Part shown: positions 15,973-24,547 of the stretch, in pieces
Layout: each line of letters begins with the position of its first letter
Numbering within the stretch: the stretch's first letter is position 1
From: Pseudomonadota bacterium
Lineage (GTDB): Bacteria; Pseudomonadota; Alphaproteobacteria; Rhizobiales; Devosiaceae
DNA: 64,000 nt
Direction of reading: 5' to 3'
Assembly: GCA_023388175.1 (NCBI GenBank)
Contig: JAEWGT010000011.1
Span: 186,001 to 250,000 of the forward strand
Translations under genes and position numbers: made by a program
The notes under the pieces: generated by a model
Database searches by the model: none
What the model was told of the DNA's origin: nothing
The model's input: the letters and a program-made list of their open reading frames with translations, nothing else

Positions 15973-16854
15973 ATGAGTGCCTTCGTCACCCAGTCGGCGC
16001 CAGCCAAGATCAATCTGGCGCTGCACATCATTGGCCGGCGCGAAAACGGATATCACGATCTCGAAAGCCTGATCGTCTTTGCCGATATTTCGGACGATAT
16101 CGAGGCCCGCATCGCCGACAAGGACTCGCTGGTCATTTCCGGGCCGTTCGGAACCGCGCTGAGCGCCGAGCCGAACAATCTGGTGCTGCGGGCGGTGGCG
16201 GCATTCCGGGCGCGCTGGCCGGACCTCTCTCCGCCTGGCCTGGCCCTGCATCTCGTCAAGAACCTGCCCGTGGCCGCCGGCATTGGTGGCGGGTCCGCCG
16301 ACGCGGCGGCGGCTTTGCGCATCATGGCCGAGCTTGCCACAGCGTCGGTGCCGCTGGGCGAACTCGTGGATCTGGCGGCCGGCCTTGGCGCCGACGTGCC
16401 GGCCTGTCTGCTGTCGCGCCCGCTGGTGGCGCGTGGCGTTGGCGAAATTCTTGCGCCATTGCCCGAATTTCCCGCACTTTACATTACCCTGGTCAATCCG
16501 GGCGTCGGCGTGGCGACTGCCGACGTGTTCCGGCGGCTGCGCGCCCATGACAATTACCCGCTGCCGTCCTTGCCCGAACCGCTGACCCGTCCGGCGCAAC
16601 TGGGCCTCTGGCTCGCCGAAACCCGCAATGATCTCCAGCCGCCGGCCATCAAGCTGGTGCCCGAAATCGGCGTGTTGATCGAGGAAATGGCGGAAAGCCC
16701 CGGCTGCATGCTTTCCCGCATGTCAGGGTCAGGCGCCACCATGTTCGGCTTGTTCGGCTCGGAGGGGCAGGCCCATGAAGCGGCCAGCCAGATGCGCCGC
16801 CTGCACCCGGACTATTGGGTCGGCACCGCACCGCTGCTGGGCGTGGCGGGGTAG
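15973..16854 (+). CDS. ispE: 4-diphosphocytidyl-2-C-methyl-D-erythritol kinase
   Basis: GHMP-family kinase of the MEP pathway. It phosphorylates CDP-methylerythritol on the way to isopentenyl diphosphate. The sequence shows the opening APAKINLALHI with the substrate-binding Lys, the ATP-binding glycine loop PVAAGIGGGSADAAAALR near residue 95, and the C-terminal SRMSGSGATMFGLF. The length, 293 residues, is normal. A TTG directly before the ATG is also in frame, but the ATG was chosen. It lies 6 nt after the TPR gene and upstream of, but convergent with, octaprenyl diphosphate synthase. ispH of the same pathway lies at 28 kb. Confidence 0.95.
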   Translation: MSAFVTQSAPAKINLALHIIGRRENGYHDLESLIVFADISDDIEARIADKDSLVISGPFGTALSAEPNNLVLRAVAAFRARWPDLSPPGLALHLVKNLPVAAGIGGGSADAAAALRIMAELATASVPLGELVDLAAGLGADVPACLLSRPLVARGVGEILAPLPEFPALYITLVNPGVGVATADVFRRLRAHDNYPLPSLPEPLTRPAQLGLWLAETRNDLQPPAIKLVPEIGVLIEEMAESPGCMLSRMSGSGATMFGLFGSEGQAHEAASQMRRLHPDYWVGTAPLLGVAG

Positions 16855-16895
16855 AGGGGTCTCTCGGGTAGCGTCATCCCGGCGAAGGCCGGCCT

Positions 16896-17915
16896 TCAAC
16901 TCGCGCGACTGACGCTGTGTTCGACGACTTCCGCAAGAATGGTCTTCATTTCGCCGTCGGGCAGGGCGGCGAGGGCGGCAATTGCGGCCTTTGCGTGGTC
17001 CTGCGCCTTTTCCAGCGTCCTGCGCAATGTGTCATAGCGGTTGAAGATCGCCACCACCTGATGCACTTCCAGATCGCTGGCCTCGGCATTGCCGAGTGCG
17101 GCGGCGATGAGGGCGCGCTCGCTCTCGCTGGCCGATTGCAGCGCCAGAATCACCGGCAGGGTCATCTTGCCTTCGCGCAAATCGTCGCCGACATTCTTGC
17201 CGAGAGCGCCGCTTTCGCCGCCATAGTCGAGCGCGTCATCGACAAGCTGGAAGGCATTGCCCAGTTCAAGCCCGTAAAGCGCCAGCGCGTCGCAGCCGGC
17301 CTTGTCGGCGCCGCCGGACATCGCGCCCACCTTGCAGGCCGCCTCGAACAGCACGGCCGTCTTGGCGCGGATCACTTCGGCATAATCGGCGGCGCTGGTC
17401 TGGAGATCGCCGGTCTTGGCAAGCTGGAACACCTCGCCCTCGGCCATCACTGCCGAAGCGGCGGAAAGCACGCCCAAAGCCTCGATATCGCCGGTTTCCA
17501 CCATCATCATGAAGGCCTGGCCGAGCAGGAAATCGCCGACGAGAATGGACGCCTTGTTGCCCCAGACCATGCGCGCGGCCGGCTTGCCCCGGCGCATGTC
17601 GCTTTCATCCACCACATCGTCGTGCAACAGGGTGGCATTGTGCATGAATTCGACGGCAGCGGCGAAATTGACGGCATGTCCCTTGCCGCGCCCGAACAGA
17701 ATAGCCGCGGCGACCGTCAGCATCGGCCGCAGGCGCTTGCCGCCGCTGTCGATGAGATAGCGCGCAAGCTCGGGCACCATGTCCACATGGGACTGGGCGC
17801 GCTGCAAGATCAGGTCATTGACGCGCGCCATGTCGTCTGCGGTGGCGGCCATCAGCCGCTCGACCGGATTCATCTCTGGCGCTTGTTTCATCTGGGGCAG
17901 AACTGACACCGCCAT
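16896..17915 (-). CDS. Octaprenyl diphosphate synthase (polyprenyl synthetase)
   Basis: Trans-prenyl chain elongating enzyme that makes the side chain of ubiquinone from IPP. The first Asp-rich motif is LLHDDVVDESDMRRG and the second is QLVDDALDY, both with their Mg-binding aspartates. GGKRLRPMLTVAAA holds the IPP-binding Lys and Arg. It is 339 residues long from the ATG at 17915, which has AAGGA upstream. The frame runs on to 18545, but that part is antisense to the divergent methyltransferase gene. Chain length C40 or C50 cannot be decided from the motif. The gene is divergent from the methyltransferase at 18004. Confidence 0.93.
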   Translation of the reverse strand: MAVSVLPQMKQAPEMNPVERLMAATADDMARVNDLILQRAQSHVDMVPELARYLIDSGGKRLRPMLTVAAAILFGRGKGHAVNFAAAVEFMHNATLLHDDVVDESDMRRGKPAARMVWGNKASILVGDFLLGQAFMMMVETGDIEALGVLSAASAVMAEGEVFQLAKTGDLQTSAADYAEVIRAKTAVLFEAACKVGAMSGGADKAGCDALALYGLELGNAFQLVDDALDYGGESGALGKNVGDDLREGKMTLPVILALQSASESERALIAAALGNAEASDLEVHQVVAIFNRYDTLRRTLEKAQDHAKAAIAALAALPDGEMKTILAEVVEHSVSRAS

Positions 17916-18003
17916 AACGTCCTTGTTGCCTTGTGCGGCAAATCGGGTTGAGACCGTCCCGGCGAGCCATGTAGGATCGCTCGAAACCAGCCAGCCGGGT
18001 GCG

Positions 18004-18789
18004 ATGTCCCTAGACCAGCCTGCCGATCTTGTAAAACACCAAACACCAACGCGCGACGCCTTTTTAGGCGGCATGTTGACTCTGTCGCAGCCGCGCAACG
18101 GTTTTCGCGCTGGTCTCGACTCCGTGCTGCTGGGGGCATCCGTGCCCCAAGGTACGAAAAAACTTCTCGATCTGGGCGCGGGAACCGGCGCTGCGGGTCT
18201 GGTGGCTCTGGCGCTGAACCGGGCGGATAGCGCAGTCCTGGCCGAGCGCGACAGCCAGGCATTGGCGCTGGCGCAGGACAATATCGCCAGCAATGGCCTT
18301 GCCGGGCGGGCTGAAGCCGTTGCAGTGGATGTGACGGCCAAGGCCGATCTGCGGCGCGCGGCGGGCCTTGCCGACAACGGGCACGATATTGTCATCGCCA
18401 ATCCGCCTTTCTTTGCCGTCGGCAAAGGAACGCTGGCAAAAAAGGCGGACCGGGCCGATGCGCGGCATATGGAGGCTGGGGAGCTCGACCTCTGGATGCG
18501 CTGCGCCGCGTCCTGTGCAAAAGCCGGCGGAGCGGCGATTGTCATCTATCCGTCCGAGGGCCTGACCGAACTGCTCGCCGCCTTTGCAACGCGCTTTGGC
18601 GCGATCGCGATTCTGCCCTTGGCCCCGCGCCCCGGTGCCGCAGCGACCCGCGTGCTGGTGCGTGGCATGAAGGGATCGCGCGCGCCACTGACGCTTCTGG
18701 CGACGCGGTTTCTGCATGGGCCGGAGGGCAATGGCTTCGCGCCGCAATTCGATGCGATTCTGCGGGGAAAAGCGGCGTTCGACTGGTAA
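18004..18789 (+). CDS. SAM-dependent methyltransferase (TrmN6-like)
   Basis: A 261-residue class I methyltransferase of the YfiC/TrmN6 group, which methylates N6 of adenine 37 in tRNA1(Val). The SAM site is LLDLGAGTGAAGLVAL near residue 54. The catalytic N6-adenine motif is NPPF in DIVIANPPFFAVG. The opening, FLGGMLTLSQPRNGFRAGLDSVLL, is typical of the group. The long open frame upstream of 18004 overlaps the divergent gene and was not used. The target RNA is inferred from similarity. The same neighbourhood (octaprenyl synthase, S49 peptidase, glyQ) is conserved in relatives. Confidence 0.85.
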   Translation: MSLDQPADLVKHQTPTRDAFLGGMLTLSQPRNGFRAGLDSVLLGASVPQGTKKLLDLGAGTGAAGLVALALNRADSAVLAERDSQALALAQDNIASNGLAGRAEAVAVDVTAKADLRRAAGLADNGHDIVIANPPFFAVGKGTLAKKADRADARHMEAGELDLWMRCAASCAKAGGAAIVIYPSEGLTELLAAFATRFGAIAILPLAPRPGAAATRVLVRGMKGSRAPLTLLATRFLHGPEGNGFAPQFDAILRGKAAFDW

Positions 18790-18835
18790 TCTGCCGCCCA
18801 ATTCCTAAATGTTCCGGGAAATCAAAGGAGTGGAC

Positions 18836-19678
18836 ATGGACGATACGCCCGCGCCGAAACGCAACTGGCTGAGCCGGATCATCCGTCGCCCGCCGGTCAT
18901 TCCAGTGGTGCGGCTGCATGGCGTCATTGCCGCGGACCAGCGGCCCGGGCGGCTCAATATCGCCTCGGTCGAGCCGCTTCTGGCCCGCGCCTTTGCCATG
19001 AAATCCGCGCCGCTCGTCGCCATTGTCGTCAATTCGCCCGGCGGCTCGCCGGTGCAAAGCCGGCTGATTTCCAAGCGCATCCGCGATCTGGCCGACCAGC
19101 ATGACAAGCCGGTTCTGGTCTTCGTCGAGGATGCAGCGGCGTCCGGCGGCTATTTCATCGCCGTGGCGGGCGATGAAATCCTGGTCGACCCATCTTCAAT
19201 TGTGGGCTCCATCGGCGTCATCATGGCCGGTTTCGGTTTTGTCGGGGCCATCGACAAACTGGGTATAGAGCGCCGCGTCCACACGGCGGGCCGCAACAAA
19301 TCCACCCTCGATCCCTTTCTGCCGGAAAAGGCAGAGGATGTGGAGCGGATCAAGCAGTTCGAGCTCGATATCCATCAGGTCTTCATCGACCACGTCAAGG
19401 CAGGCCGCAAGGGCCGGCTCAAGGCTGATGACGATGTGCTGTTCACCGGCCAGTGGTGGACCGGATTGCGCGGCATTGAGCTGGGACTGGCAGACGGCAT
19501 CGGCGATCTCCACGCCACCCTGCGCGAGCGTTTTGGCGCCGAGGTGGTGTTGAAACAGATCGCGCCGAAACGGCCCTTCTTCGCGCTGCCCCGGCTGGGA
19601 TTTTCTGCCCAATCCCTGGTAGAAGACGTCACCCATTCCATCGAGGACCGCGCCCATTGGGCGCGTCTGGGGCTTTAG
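18836..19678 (+). CDS. S49-family peptidase (SohB/SppA-like)
   Basis: Serine-lysine protease of the signal peptide peptidase A family, 280 residues. Conserved blocks are VNSPGGSPVQSRLISKRI, the catalytic Ser in AAASGGYFIAVAG near residue 107, the SSIVGSIGVI segment, and the probable catalytic Lys in AGRNKSTLDPF. There is no obvious N-terminal signal, so it may be cytoplasmic or loosely membrane-attached through the hydrophobic start. The ATG at 18836 has AAAGGAG six nt upstream and was preferred to the ATG at 18809. A small membrane protein follows 9 nt downstream. Confidence 0.9.
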   Translation: MDDTPAPKRNWLSRIIRRPPVIPVVRLHGVIAADQRPGRLNIASVEPLLARAFAMKSAPLVAIVVNSPGGSPVQSRLISKRIRDLADQHDKPVLVFVEDAAASGGYFIAVAGDEILVDPSSIVGSIGVIMAGFGFVGAIDKLGIERRVHTAGRNKSTLDPFLPEKAEDVERIKQFELDIHQVFIDHVKAGRKGRLKADDDVLFTGQWWTGLRGIELGLADGIGDLHATLRERFGAEVVLKQIAPKRPFFALPRLGFSAQSLVEDVTHSIEDRAHWARLGL

Positions 19679-19687
19679 GGCTTACTC

Positions 19688-19921
19688 ATGCTGCTGCGCA
19701 TTCTGCTCATTACCGGCCTTGGCCTGCTCATCTATTTCGGCATCCGCCGCATCTGGATGGACTGGTCGAACAAGTTCAAGACAGACGAGGAACAGGCGCG
19801 CCTTGCCCGCCGCGAACGCGACCTGGCCGAGCGTCAGCGCCCGGACGTGATCGACCTCAAGCAGGACGCGGACGGCACCTACCGGCCCAGGGACAAGGAT
19901 GGCAATGACAACCGGCATTGA
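19688..19921 (+). CDS. Small single-pass membrane protein, unknown function
   Basis: A 77-residue protein. Residues 2-19 form one membrane helix (LLRILLITGLGLLIYFGI), followed by a charged tail that starts as a probable helix (DEEQARLARRERDLAERQ) and ends in polar residues. I do not recognise the family. It starts 9 nt after the S49 peptidase stop and is probably translated with it, which makes it a candidate partner or adaptor for that peptidase. This link is inferred from spacing alone. Confidence 0.6.
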   Translation: MLLRILLITGLGLLIYFGIRRIWMDWSNKFKTDEEQARLARRERDLAERQRPDVIDLKQDADGTYRPRDKDGNDNRH

Positions 19922-19960
19922 CCGTTCGGAGCCGTCAAACTAGAGGTTTGTCCCGCCCTG

Positions 19961-20008
19961 GAGCGTTCCCAGCGAAAGCGGTAGCCGGTTTTGCGCTTCG
20001 GGAACGCG
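19961..20008. repeat. Dispersed palindromic element, copy 2
   Basis: Imperfect palindrome: left arm GAGCGTTCCCAGCGAAAGCG, right arm ending GCTTCGGGAACGCG. It matches the element at 14167-14215 in arms and spacing. It lies 28 nt before the glyQ start, so its transcript would fold just upstream of the ribosome-binding site. Confidence 0.55.
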
Positions 20009-20036
20009 ACCATGCAGTTTGTTGCAGGATAAGACC

Positions 20037-20960
20037 ATGACCGCTCGCCCCGCCCATATGGACCCCAGGAACTCGTTTCAGGGTCTGATCCTGACCCTGC
20101 AGCAATTCTGGGCCGAGCAGGGCTGCGTTATCCTGCAACCCTATGACATGCAGATGGGCGCAGGTACGTTCCATACTGCCACCACTTTGCGCGCACTGGG
20201 CCCCAAGCCCTGGAAGGCCGCCTATGTGCAGCCATCCCGCCGCCCCACCGATGGACGCTATGGCGAGAACCCCAATCGGCTTCAGCATTATTACCAATTC
20301 CAGGTGATCCTGAAGCCCTCGCCGGACAATATCCAGCAGCTCTATCTCGATTCCCTCGCCGCCATCGGCCTCGATCAGTCCGTCCACGATATCCGCTTCG
20401 TGGAAGACGATTGGGAAAGCCCGACGCTCGGCGCCTGGGGCCTGGGCTGGGAATGCTGGTGCGACGGCATGGAAGTCAGCCAGTTCACCTATTTCCAGCA
20501 GGTTGCCGGCTTTGAATGTTCGCCCGTGCCGGGTGAAATCACCTATGGGCTCGAACGCCTCGCCATGTATGTGCAGGGCGTTGAAAACGTCTATGACCTT
20601 AATTTCAATGGCCGCGACGGCGATGAAAAGGTCACGTATGGCGACGTCTTCCTGCAGAACGAGCAGGAAAGCTCAAAATACAATTTCGAGGCGGCCGATA
20701 CCGAAATCCTGTTCCGCCATTTTGCCGACGCCGAAAAGGAATGCCGCGCCATTCTCGCCAAAGGCGCCGACGGCAATCGCCAGACCATGGCCATTCCCGC
20801 CTATGAGCAGGTCGTCAAGGCCTCGCACAATTTCAACATGCTCGACGCCCGCGGCGTGATCTCGGTCACCGAACGCCAGAGCTACATCCTGCGCATCCGC
20901 GAACTGGCCAAGGCCTGCGGCGAAGCCTGGCTGCAGACCGCCGGCGGCGGCGCGGAGTAG
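20037..20960 (+). CDS. glyQ: Glycyl-tRNA synthetase alpha subunit
   Basis: Catalytic alpha chain of the heterotetrameric glycyl-tRNA synthetase. It activates glycine and charges tRNA-Gly together with GlyS. The 307 residues are diagnostic throughout: TLQQFWAEQGCVILQPYDM, AYVQPSRRPTDGRYGENPNR, FVEDDWESPTLGAWGLGWE and YGLERLAMYVQ. The ATG at 20037 has AGGA eight nt upstream. TTG codons upstream are in frame but unlikely. The second ATG (residue 8) is possible. Unusually, glyS is not adjacent: three unrelated genes lie between them. Confidence 0.97.
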   Translation: MTARPAHMDPRNSFQGLILTLQQFWAEQGCVILQPYDMQMGAGTFHTATTLRALGPKPWKAAYVQPSRRPTDGRYGENPNRLQHYYQFQVILKPSPDNIQQLYLDSLAAIGLDQSVHDIRFVEDDWESPTLGAWGLGWECWCDGMEVSQFTYFQQVAGFECSPVPGEITYGLERLAMYVQGVENVYDLNFNGRDGDEKVTYGDVFLQNEQESSKYNFEAADTEILFRHFADAEKECRAILAKGADGNRQTMAIPAYEQVVKASHNFNMLDARGVISVTERQSYILRIRELAKACGEAWLQTAGGGAE

Positions 20961-20983
20961 GGGCATCCTGGACCCCCACCCAG

Positions 20984-21072
20984 CCTCCCCCTGAACAGGG
21001 GGAGGGGTCCGCCGCTGGCTCACAAAAATCGAAACAAGCTCGATCTGCTCCTCCCCCTTCTTCAGGGGGAGG
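20984..21072. repeat. Pair of GC-rich hairpins between convergent genes
   Basis: Two near-identical palindromes, CCTCCCCCTGAACAGGGGGAGG (20984-21005) and a 23-nt copy with loop TCTTC (21050-21072), stand 44 nt apart between glyQ and rnk. Each has a 9-bp stem. They resemble the pair at 22436-22550 and belong to one dispersed REP-like family. As they lie between convergent genes they may also stop transcription in both directions. Confidence 0.6.
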
Positions 21073-21092
21073 TCAGGTGGCGGTGCTCTTCG

Positions 21093-21503
21093 CTACCCCA
21101 CCACCGCCGGTGCCTCGACCTCCAGCACCGTCAGCATATGCCGCTTGTTGGCGCGGTCGCGCCAGGTGATCGACTGGCCCTTGCGCAGCCCGATCAGCGC
21201 CGTGCCGATGGGCGTCATCACCGAAATCTTGCCCTCGTCGATATTGGCATCAGCCGGATAGACCAGGATGACCCAGACTTCCTTGTCGTCATTGGTGCGA
21301 TAGGTCACCCGCGAGCCCATGCGGGCCACGTCTTCGGGCACTTTCTTGTCCTCGACCACGCGGGCGCGGTCGAGCTCGCCCAAGAGCTTTTCGGCCAGCT
21401 CGGGCATGCGGTCGAGACCGGCCGCGGCAAGTTCATTGAGTTTTGCGTGGTCTGCCTTGCCCAGCACGATGGCGGGCGACAGGTCGCGGCGAATTTCGGT
21501 CAT
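21093..21503 (-). CDS. rnk: Nucleoside diphosphate kinase regulator / GreA-like protein
   Basis: A 136-residue member of the Rnk/GreA-C family that binds RNA polymerase near the secondary channel. The N-terminal part is a short coiled coil (AELAEKLLGELDRARVVE) and the C-terminal GreA/B FKBP-like domain includes GSRVTYRTNDDKEVWVILVYP and ISVMTPIGTALIGLRKGQSI. The start at 21503 has GGAG nine nt upstream and gives a family-typical length; an ATG at 21536 is less likely. It is convergent with glyQ and divergent from lemA. Confidence 0.88.
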   Translation of the reverse strand: MTEIRRDLSPAIVLGKADHAKLNELAAAGLDRMPELAEKLLGELDRARVVEDKKVPEDVARMGSRVTYRTNDDKEVWVILVYPADANIDEGKISVMTPIGTALIGLRKGQSITWRDRANKRHMLTVLEVEAPAVVG

Positions 21504-21842
21504 GGCTTGAATCTCCTCGGGCTCCGGCGCGCACAAGGGCGCGGCATGCGGAGCGGATGGTGAATTGGGGGGGTGACGGCTGCCGGAAATGGGCTGAAAA
21601 ATGCCCCGAGCCCTAAACAGGCTCCGGCGAGCGCATGCCTAGGGCGTCTATCCTGCGAGCAGGATGGTGCAGCGATGGAACAGGCGCGTTGTCATGTGTC
21701 AAAAGCTAGGGATTACGCAGCGGAAGTCAAGCCTCGCCCCGGTCGCACCCGTTGCATTGGCGGGCTTGACCTGCCAGTCTCCGCCACAAATTCCGGTTCG
21801 TCGCGGGACAATAGCCGGATCTCACCGTGGGAGTTCACGCAA
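21504..21842. other. 339-bp divergent intergenic region
   Basis: Separates rnk (left) and lemA (right). No RNA gene or terminator seen. TTGACC at 21766-21771 followed after 16 nt by AAATTC is a weak sigma-70-like pair for lemA. An open frame covering the right half is an upstream extension of lemA without family similarity. Confidence 0.4.
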
Positions 21843-22397
21843 ATGGAATGGGTCATCTTTGCGATCGTGCTGGGCGCAGCCGCCTATGCGATCATCATCT
21901 ATAATGGCCTCGTCTCCAAAAGGCAGATGGTGCGGGAAGGGTGGTCGGGCATTGACGTGCAGCTCAAGCGCCGCACCGACCTCATTCCCAACCTGATGGA
22001 GACGGTGAAAGGCTATATGGCCCATGAGCGCGAAACGCTCGACGCCGTCGTCAGCGCCCGCGCCAAAGCCACCAGCGCCGCAGCCGCCGGACCGGAAGCG
22101 CGCGCCAAGGCGGAAGGCGAACTGTCGGCTGCTCTGGGCCGCCTGCTCGCCATTGCTGAAGCCTATCCAGACCTCAAGGCCAATACGACCTTTCTCGAAT
22201 TTCAGGCGGCCTTGCAGACCACCGAAGACGAAATCCAGATGGCGCGCCGTTACTACAACGGCGCAGTGCGCAACCTGAATATCCAGGTGGAGAGCTTCCC
22301 CTCCAACATCGTCGCCAATGCCTTCAAATTCGAGCAGGCCGAGTATTTCGAGCTGGAAAACGAAGCCGAACGCGCCGTGCCGCAGGTGAAGTTCTAG
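21843..22397 (+). CDS. lemA: LemA family protein
   Basis: Membrane-anchored helical protein of 184 residues. One N-terminal helix (VIFAIVLGAAAYAIIIYNGL) is followed by the typical LemA body: REGWSGIDVQLKRRTDLIPN, NLMETVKGYMAHERETLDAV and EIQMARRYYNGAVRNLN, ending EAERAVPQVKF, all diagnostic. Its exact role is unknown. LemA proteins are often encoded with TPM or DUF2207 membrane proteins, as here. The ATG at 21843 has GGGAG upstream and gives the usual length. The longer open frame was rejected. Confidence 0.93.
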   Translation: MEWVIFAIVLGAAAYAIIIYNGLVSKRQMVREGWSGIDVQLKRRTDLIPNLMETVKGYMAHERETLDAVVSARAKATSAAAAGPEARAKAEGELSAALGRLLAIAEAYPDLKANTTFLEFQAALQTTEDEIQMARRYYNGAVRNLNIQVESFPSNIVANAFKFEQAEYFELENEAERAVPQVKF

Positions 22398-22435
22398 GGC
22401 TCAAAAGGCCAATTGCCCGAAAGCCGCAGCCTGCG

Positions 22436-22550
22436 CTCCCTCCCCCTTGAGGGGAGGGCCGGGGTGGGGGTGCTGTGGTTTCCGCAAACACGATGCTCGG
22501 GGATGGTTCAGAACCCCCACCCTCAATCCCTCCCCTCAAGGGGGAGGGAG
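22436..22550. repeat. Perfect 23-bp inverted repeat pair
   Basis: The 23-nt segment at 22436-22458 is the exact reverse complement of 22528-22550. The inner flanks also pair (GGGTGGGGGT with ACCCCCACCC). Each arm is itself a hairpin of the CCTCCCC/GGGGAGG type seen at 20984-21072. It lies in the 172-bp gap between lemA and the DUF2207 gene, ending just before the latter's ribosome-binding site. Confidence 0.65.
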
Positions 22551-22569
22551 GCGAAGGAGCCGACAGTCT

Positions 22570-24474
22570 ATGCCTTTGTTGTTCATCCGCATTTTCGCAG
22601 CCCTCTCCATCCTCCTCGCCCTGGCGCTCCCCGCCATGGCACGCGAAGAATTCCGCGCCTATGCCAGCGACATCACCCTGCGCACCGATGGATCGGTTTC
22701 CGTCACCGAAACCATCGACGTCAATGCCGAGGGTGTCGATATTCGCCGGGGCATCTACCGCGATATTCCAGTGACCATGCAGGGCGAAAGCGGCAACAAG
22801 ATCCGCATTGCGCTCGATGTGCAGGGTGTGACGCGCGGCGGCAATCCCGAGATGTTTCGCGTCGAGCGCATGGGCGATTTCCAGCGCATCTGGATCGGCG
22901 ATCCCGATGCGTTCCTGCGCCGTGGCGAACATCGCTACACAATTGACTACACCATGGAGCGCATGGTGCGGCCCAGCGCCGATGGCGGCGACGAGCTCTA
23001 CTGGAACGTCACCGGCAATTACTGGGATTTTCCCATCCTGACCTCCGTGGCGCGTGTCACCCTGCCCGCAGGGGCGATTATCGCCAATCTTGTTGCTTAT
23101 ACCGGCCCCGTCGGCTCCACCGAACAAGCGGTGACCATCACGCGCGAGGCCGACAACATTGCCATCTTCCGCACACAGCGCGAACTGGCGCCGGGTGAAG
23201 GCATGAGCTTTGCCGTGTCCTTTCAGAAGGGCATTGTCAGCTATCCCGAGGGCACTGATGCCCTGCTGCAGGCCTTGTCCGACCAGCGGGAAACCCTGCT
23301 TGCGGTCGGCTCGGTCCTTTTGCTTCTGCTCTACAATTTCACCGCCTGGTTGCGGGTGGGGCGTGATCCACCCAAGGGCACGATCATTCCGCTGTTTCAC
23401 CCGCCCAAGGGCTTTTCTCCGGCCCTGACCCATTTCGTCCAGCATTGGGGTTTCGGCAATTCCGGCTGGAACGCCATGACGGCGGCCATTTTCAATCTGG
23501 GCGTCAAGGGACTGGTCCGCATCGACAATCCCGGCAAGGAATTGACCGTGACCGCCACCGGCAAACAGCCGGACGAAAAGCTTCCCGTGGGCGAGCAGGT
23601 GCTGTTCAATTATTTCCGCACCAAGGGCTCGGTGACCTTCGACAAGGCCAATGGCCCTGACCTGGGCGCCAAGCGCGGCGAATTCACCACCGCCATCGAA
23701 CAGGAAAACCGCGCGGTCTGGTTCAACAGCAATACCGGCTTTGCCATTCTCAGCTTCGTTCTCGCTGCTGGCATGATCGGCGCCATGGTGTTTTTTGACG
23801 TGCTGGAGCCCGTCTGGCTCTTCGTCGCCATAGTCGCAGGCATCCTGCTGGGTGTTTTGGGTGGCGCCATCATCGGCGTGGTCAAGTCCGGCAACTGGTT
23901 CAGCCGCCTTTTCATCCTGGCCTGGGTAGCCATCTTCGGCTTCAATTTCGCCGGCGGGGCACTGGATATTTTCACCGGCCTTTCCATCAACAACGCTGCC
24001 ATCGCTGCCGGATCGCTGGTGGTGATCAGTGTGGTTTTCTCCATCCTGATGCGCGCGCCGACCGTGCAGGGGCGCAAGGTCATGGACGAGATCGAGGGCT
24101 TCAAGCTCTATCTCGAGACTGCCGAAAAGAACCGGCTCAACATCACGGGCGAGCCGCCCATGAGCGTGGACCGCTTCGAGCGCATCCTGCCCTACGCCAT
24201 CGCGCTTGGCGTGGAAAGGCCATGGTCCGAGCATTTCGAGGCTGAACTGAAGCGCAACGCGGTCAGCGATGCACGGGATGGCTATGTGCCGGGCTTCTAT
24301 TCAGGCAGCCGGAATTTTTCCTCGGGCAATCTGTCCAAGGCCATCACGACCGCGTCGTCGGGCATGGCTGCTGCCATGGTCGCCGCGCAGCCGGTCCAGG
24401 CGTCGTCCTCGGGCTCCGGTGGCGGCGGTTTCTCGGGCGGTGGCGGTGGTGGCGGCGGTGGCGGCGGCTGGTAG
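22570..24474 (+). CDS. DUF2207 membrane protein
   Basis: A 634-residue membrane protein. After a signal peptide (IFAALSILLALALPAMA) comes an extracytoplasmic beta-rich DUF2207 domain with TLRTDGSVSVTETIDVNAEG, RGIYRDIPV and ELYWNVTGNYWDFPI. A helix near residue 250 leads to a cytoplasmic part with the family segment TIIPLFHPPKGFSPAL, then four more hydrophobic segments around 400-490. The C-terminus is a serine- and glycine-only tail of about 25 residues ending in W, common in this family. The function is unknown; pairing with LemA is recurrent. The start has AAGGAG ten nt upstream. Confidence 0.9.
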   Translation: MPLLFIRIFAALSILLALALPAMAREEFRAYASDITLRTDGSVSVTETIDVNAEGVDIRRGIYRDIPVTMQGESGNKIRIALDVQGVTRGGNPEMFRVERMGDFQRIWIGDPDAFLRRGEHRYTIDYTMERMVRPSADGGDELYWNVTGNYWDFPILTSVARVTLPAGAIIANLVAYTGPVGSTEQAVTITREADNIAIFRTQRELAPGEGMSFAVSFQKGIVSYPEGTDALLQALSDQRETLLAVGSVLLLLLYNFTAWLRVGRDPPKGTIIPLFHPPKGFSPALTHFVQHWGFGNSGWNAMTAAIFNLGVKGLVRIDNPGKELTVTATGKQPDEKLPVGEQVLFNYFRTKGSVTFDKANGPDLGAKRGEFTTAIEQENRAVWFNSNTGFAILSFVLAAGMIGAMVFFDVLEPVWLFVAIVAGILLGVLGGAIIGVVKSGNWFSRLFILAWVAIFGFNFAGGALDIFTGLSINNAAIAAGSLVVISVVFSILMRAPTVQGRKVMDEIEGFKLYLETAEKNRLNITGEPPMSVDRFERILPYAIALGVERPWSEHFEAELKRNAVSDARDGYVPGFYSGSRNFSSGNLSKAITTASSGMAAAMVAAQPVQASSSGSGGGGFSGGGGGGGGGGGW

Positions 24475-24547
24475 AAGCCGCTTGCCGATAGACAAGCCAG
24501 CGCCCCCGCGCTAATCACGCACACGCCTCAAAATCCGGTTTTCCGCT

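Noticed and set aside
14758..16599. 613-codon minus-strand frame
   Set aside because: Antisense of the TPR gene and ispE; no recognisable motif.
16866..16896. GTCATCCCGGCGAAGGCCGG-like stretch between ispE and the octaprenyl synthase gene
   Set aside because: It resembles a common alphaproteobacterial repeat fragment but only one partial copy is present, so it was not annotated.
22324..24234. 636-codon minus-strand frame
   Set aside because: Antisense of the DUF2207 gene, which has a signal peptide and family motifs.
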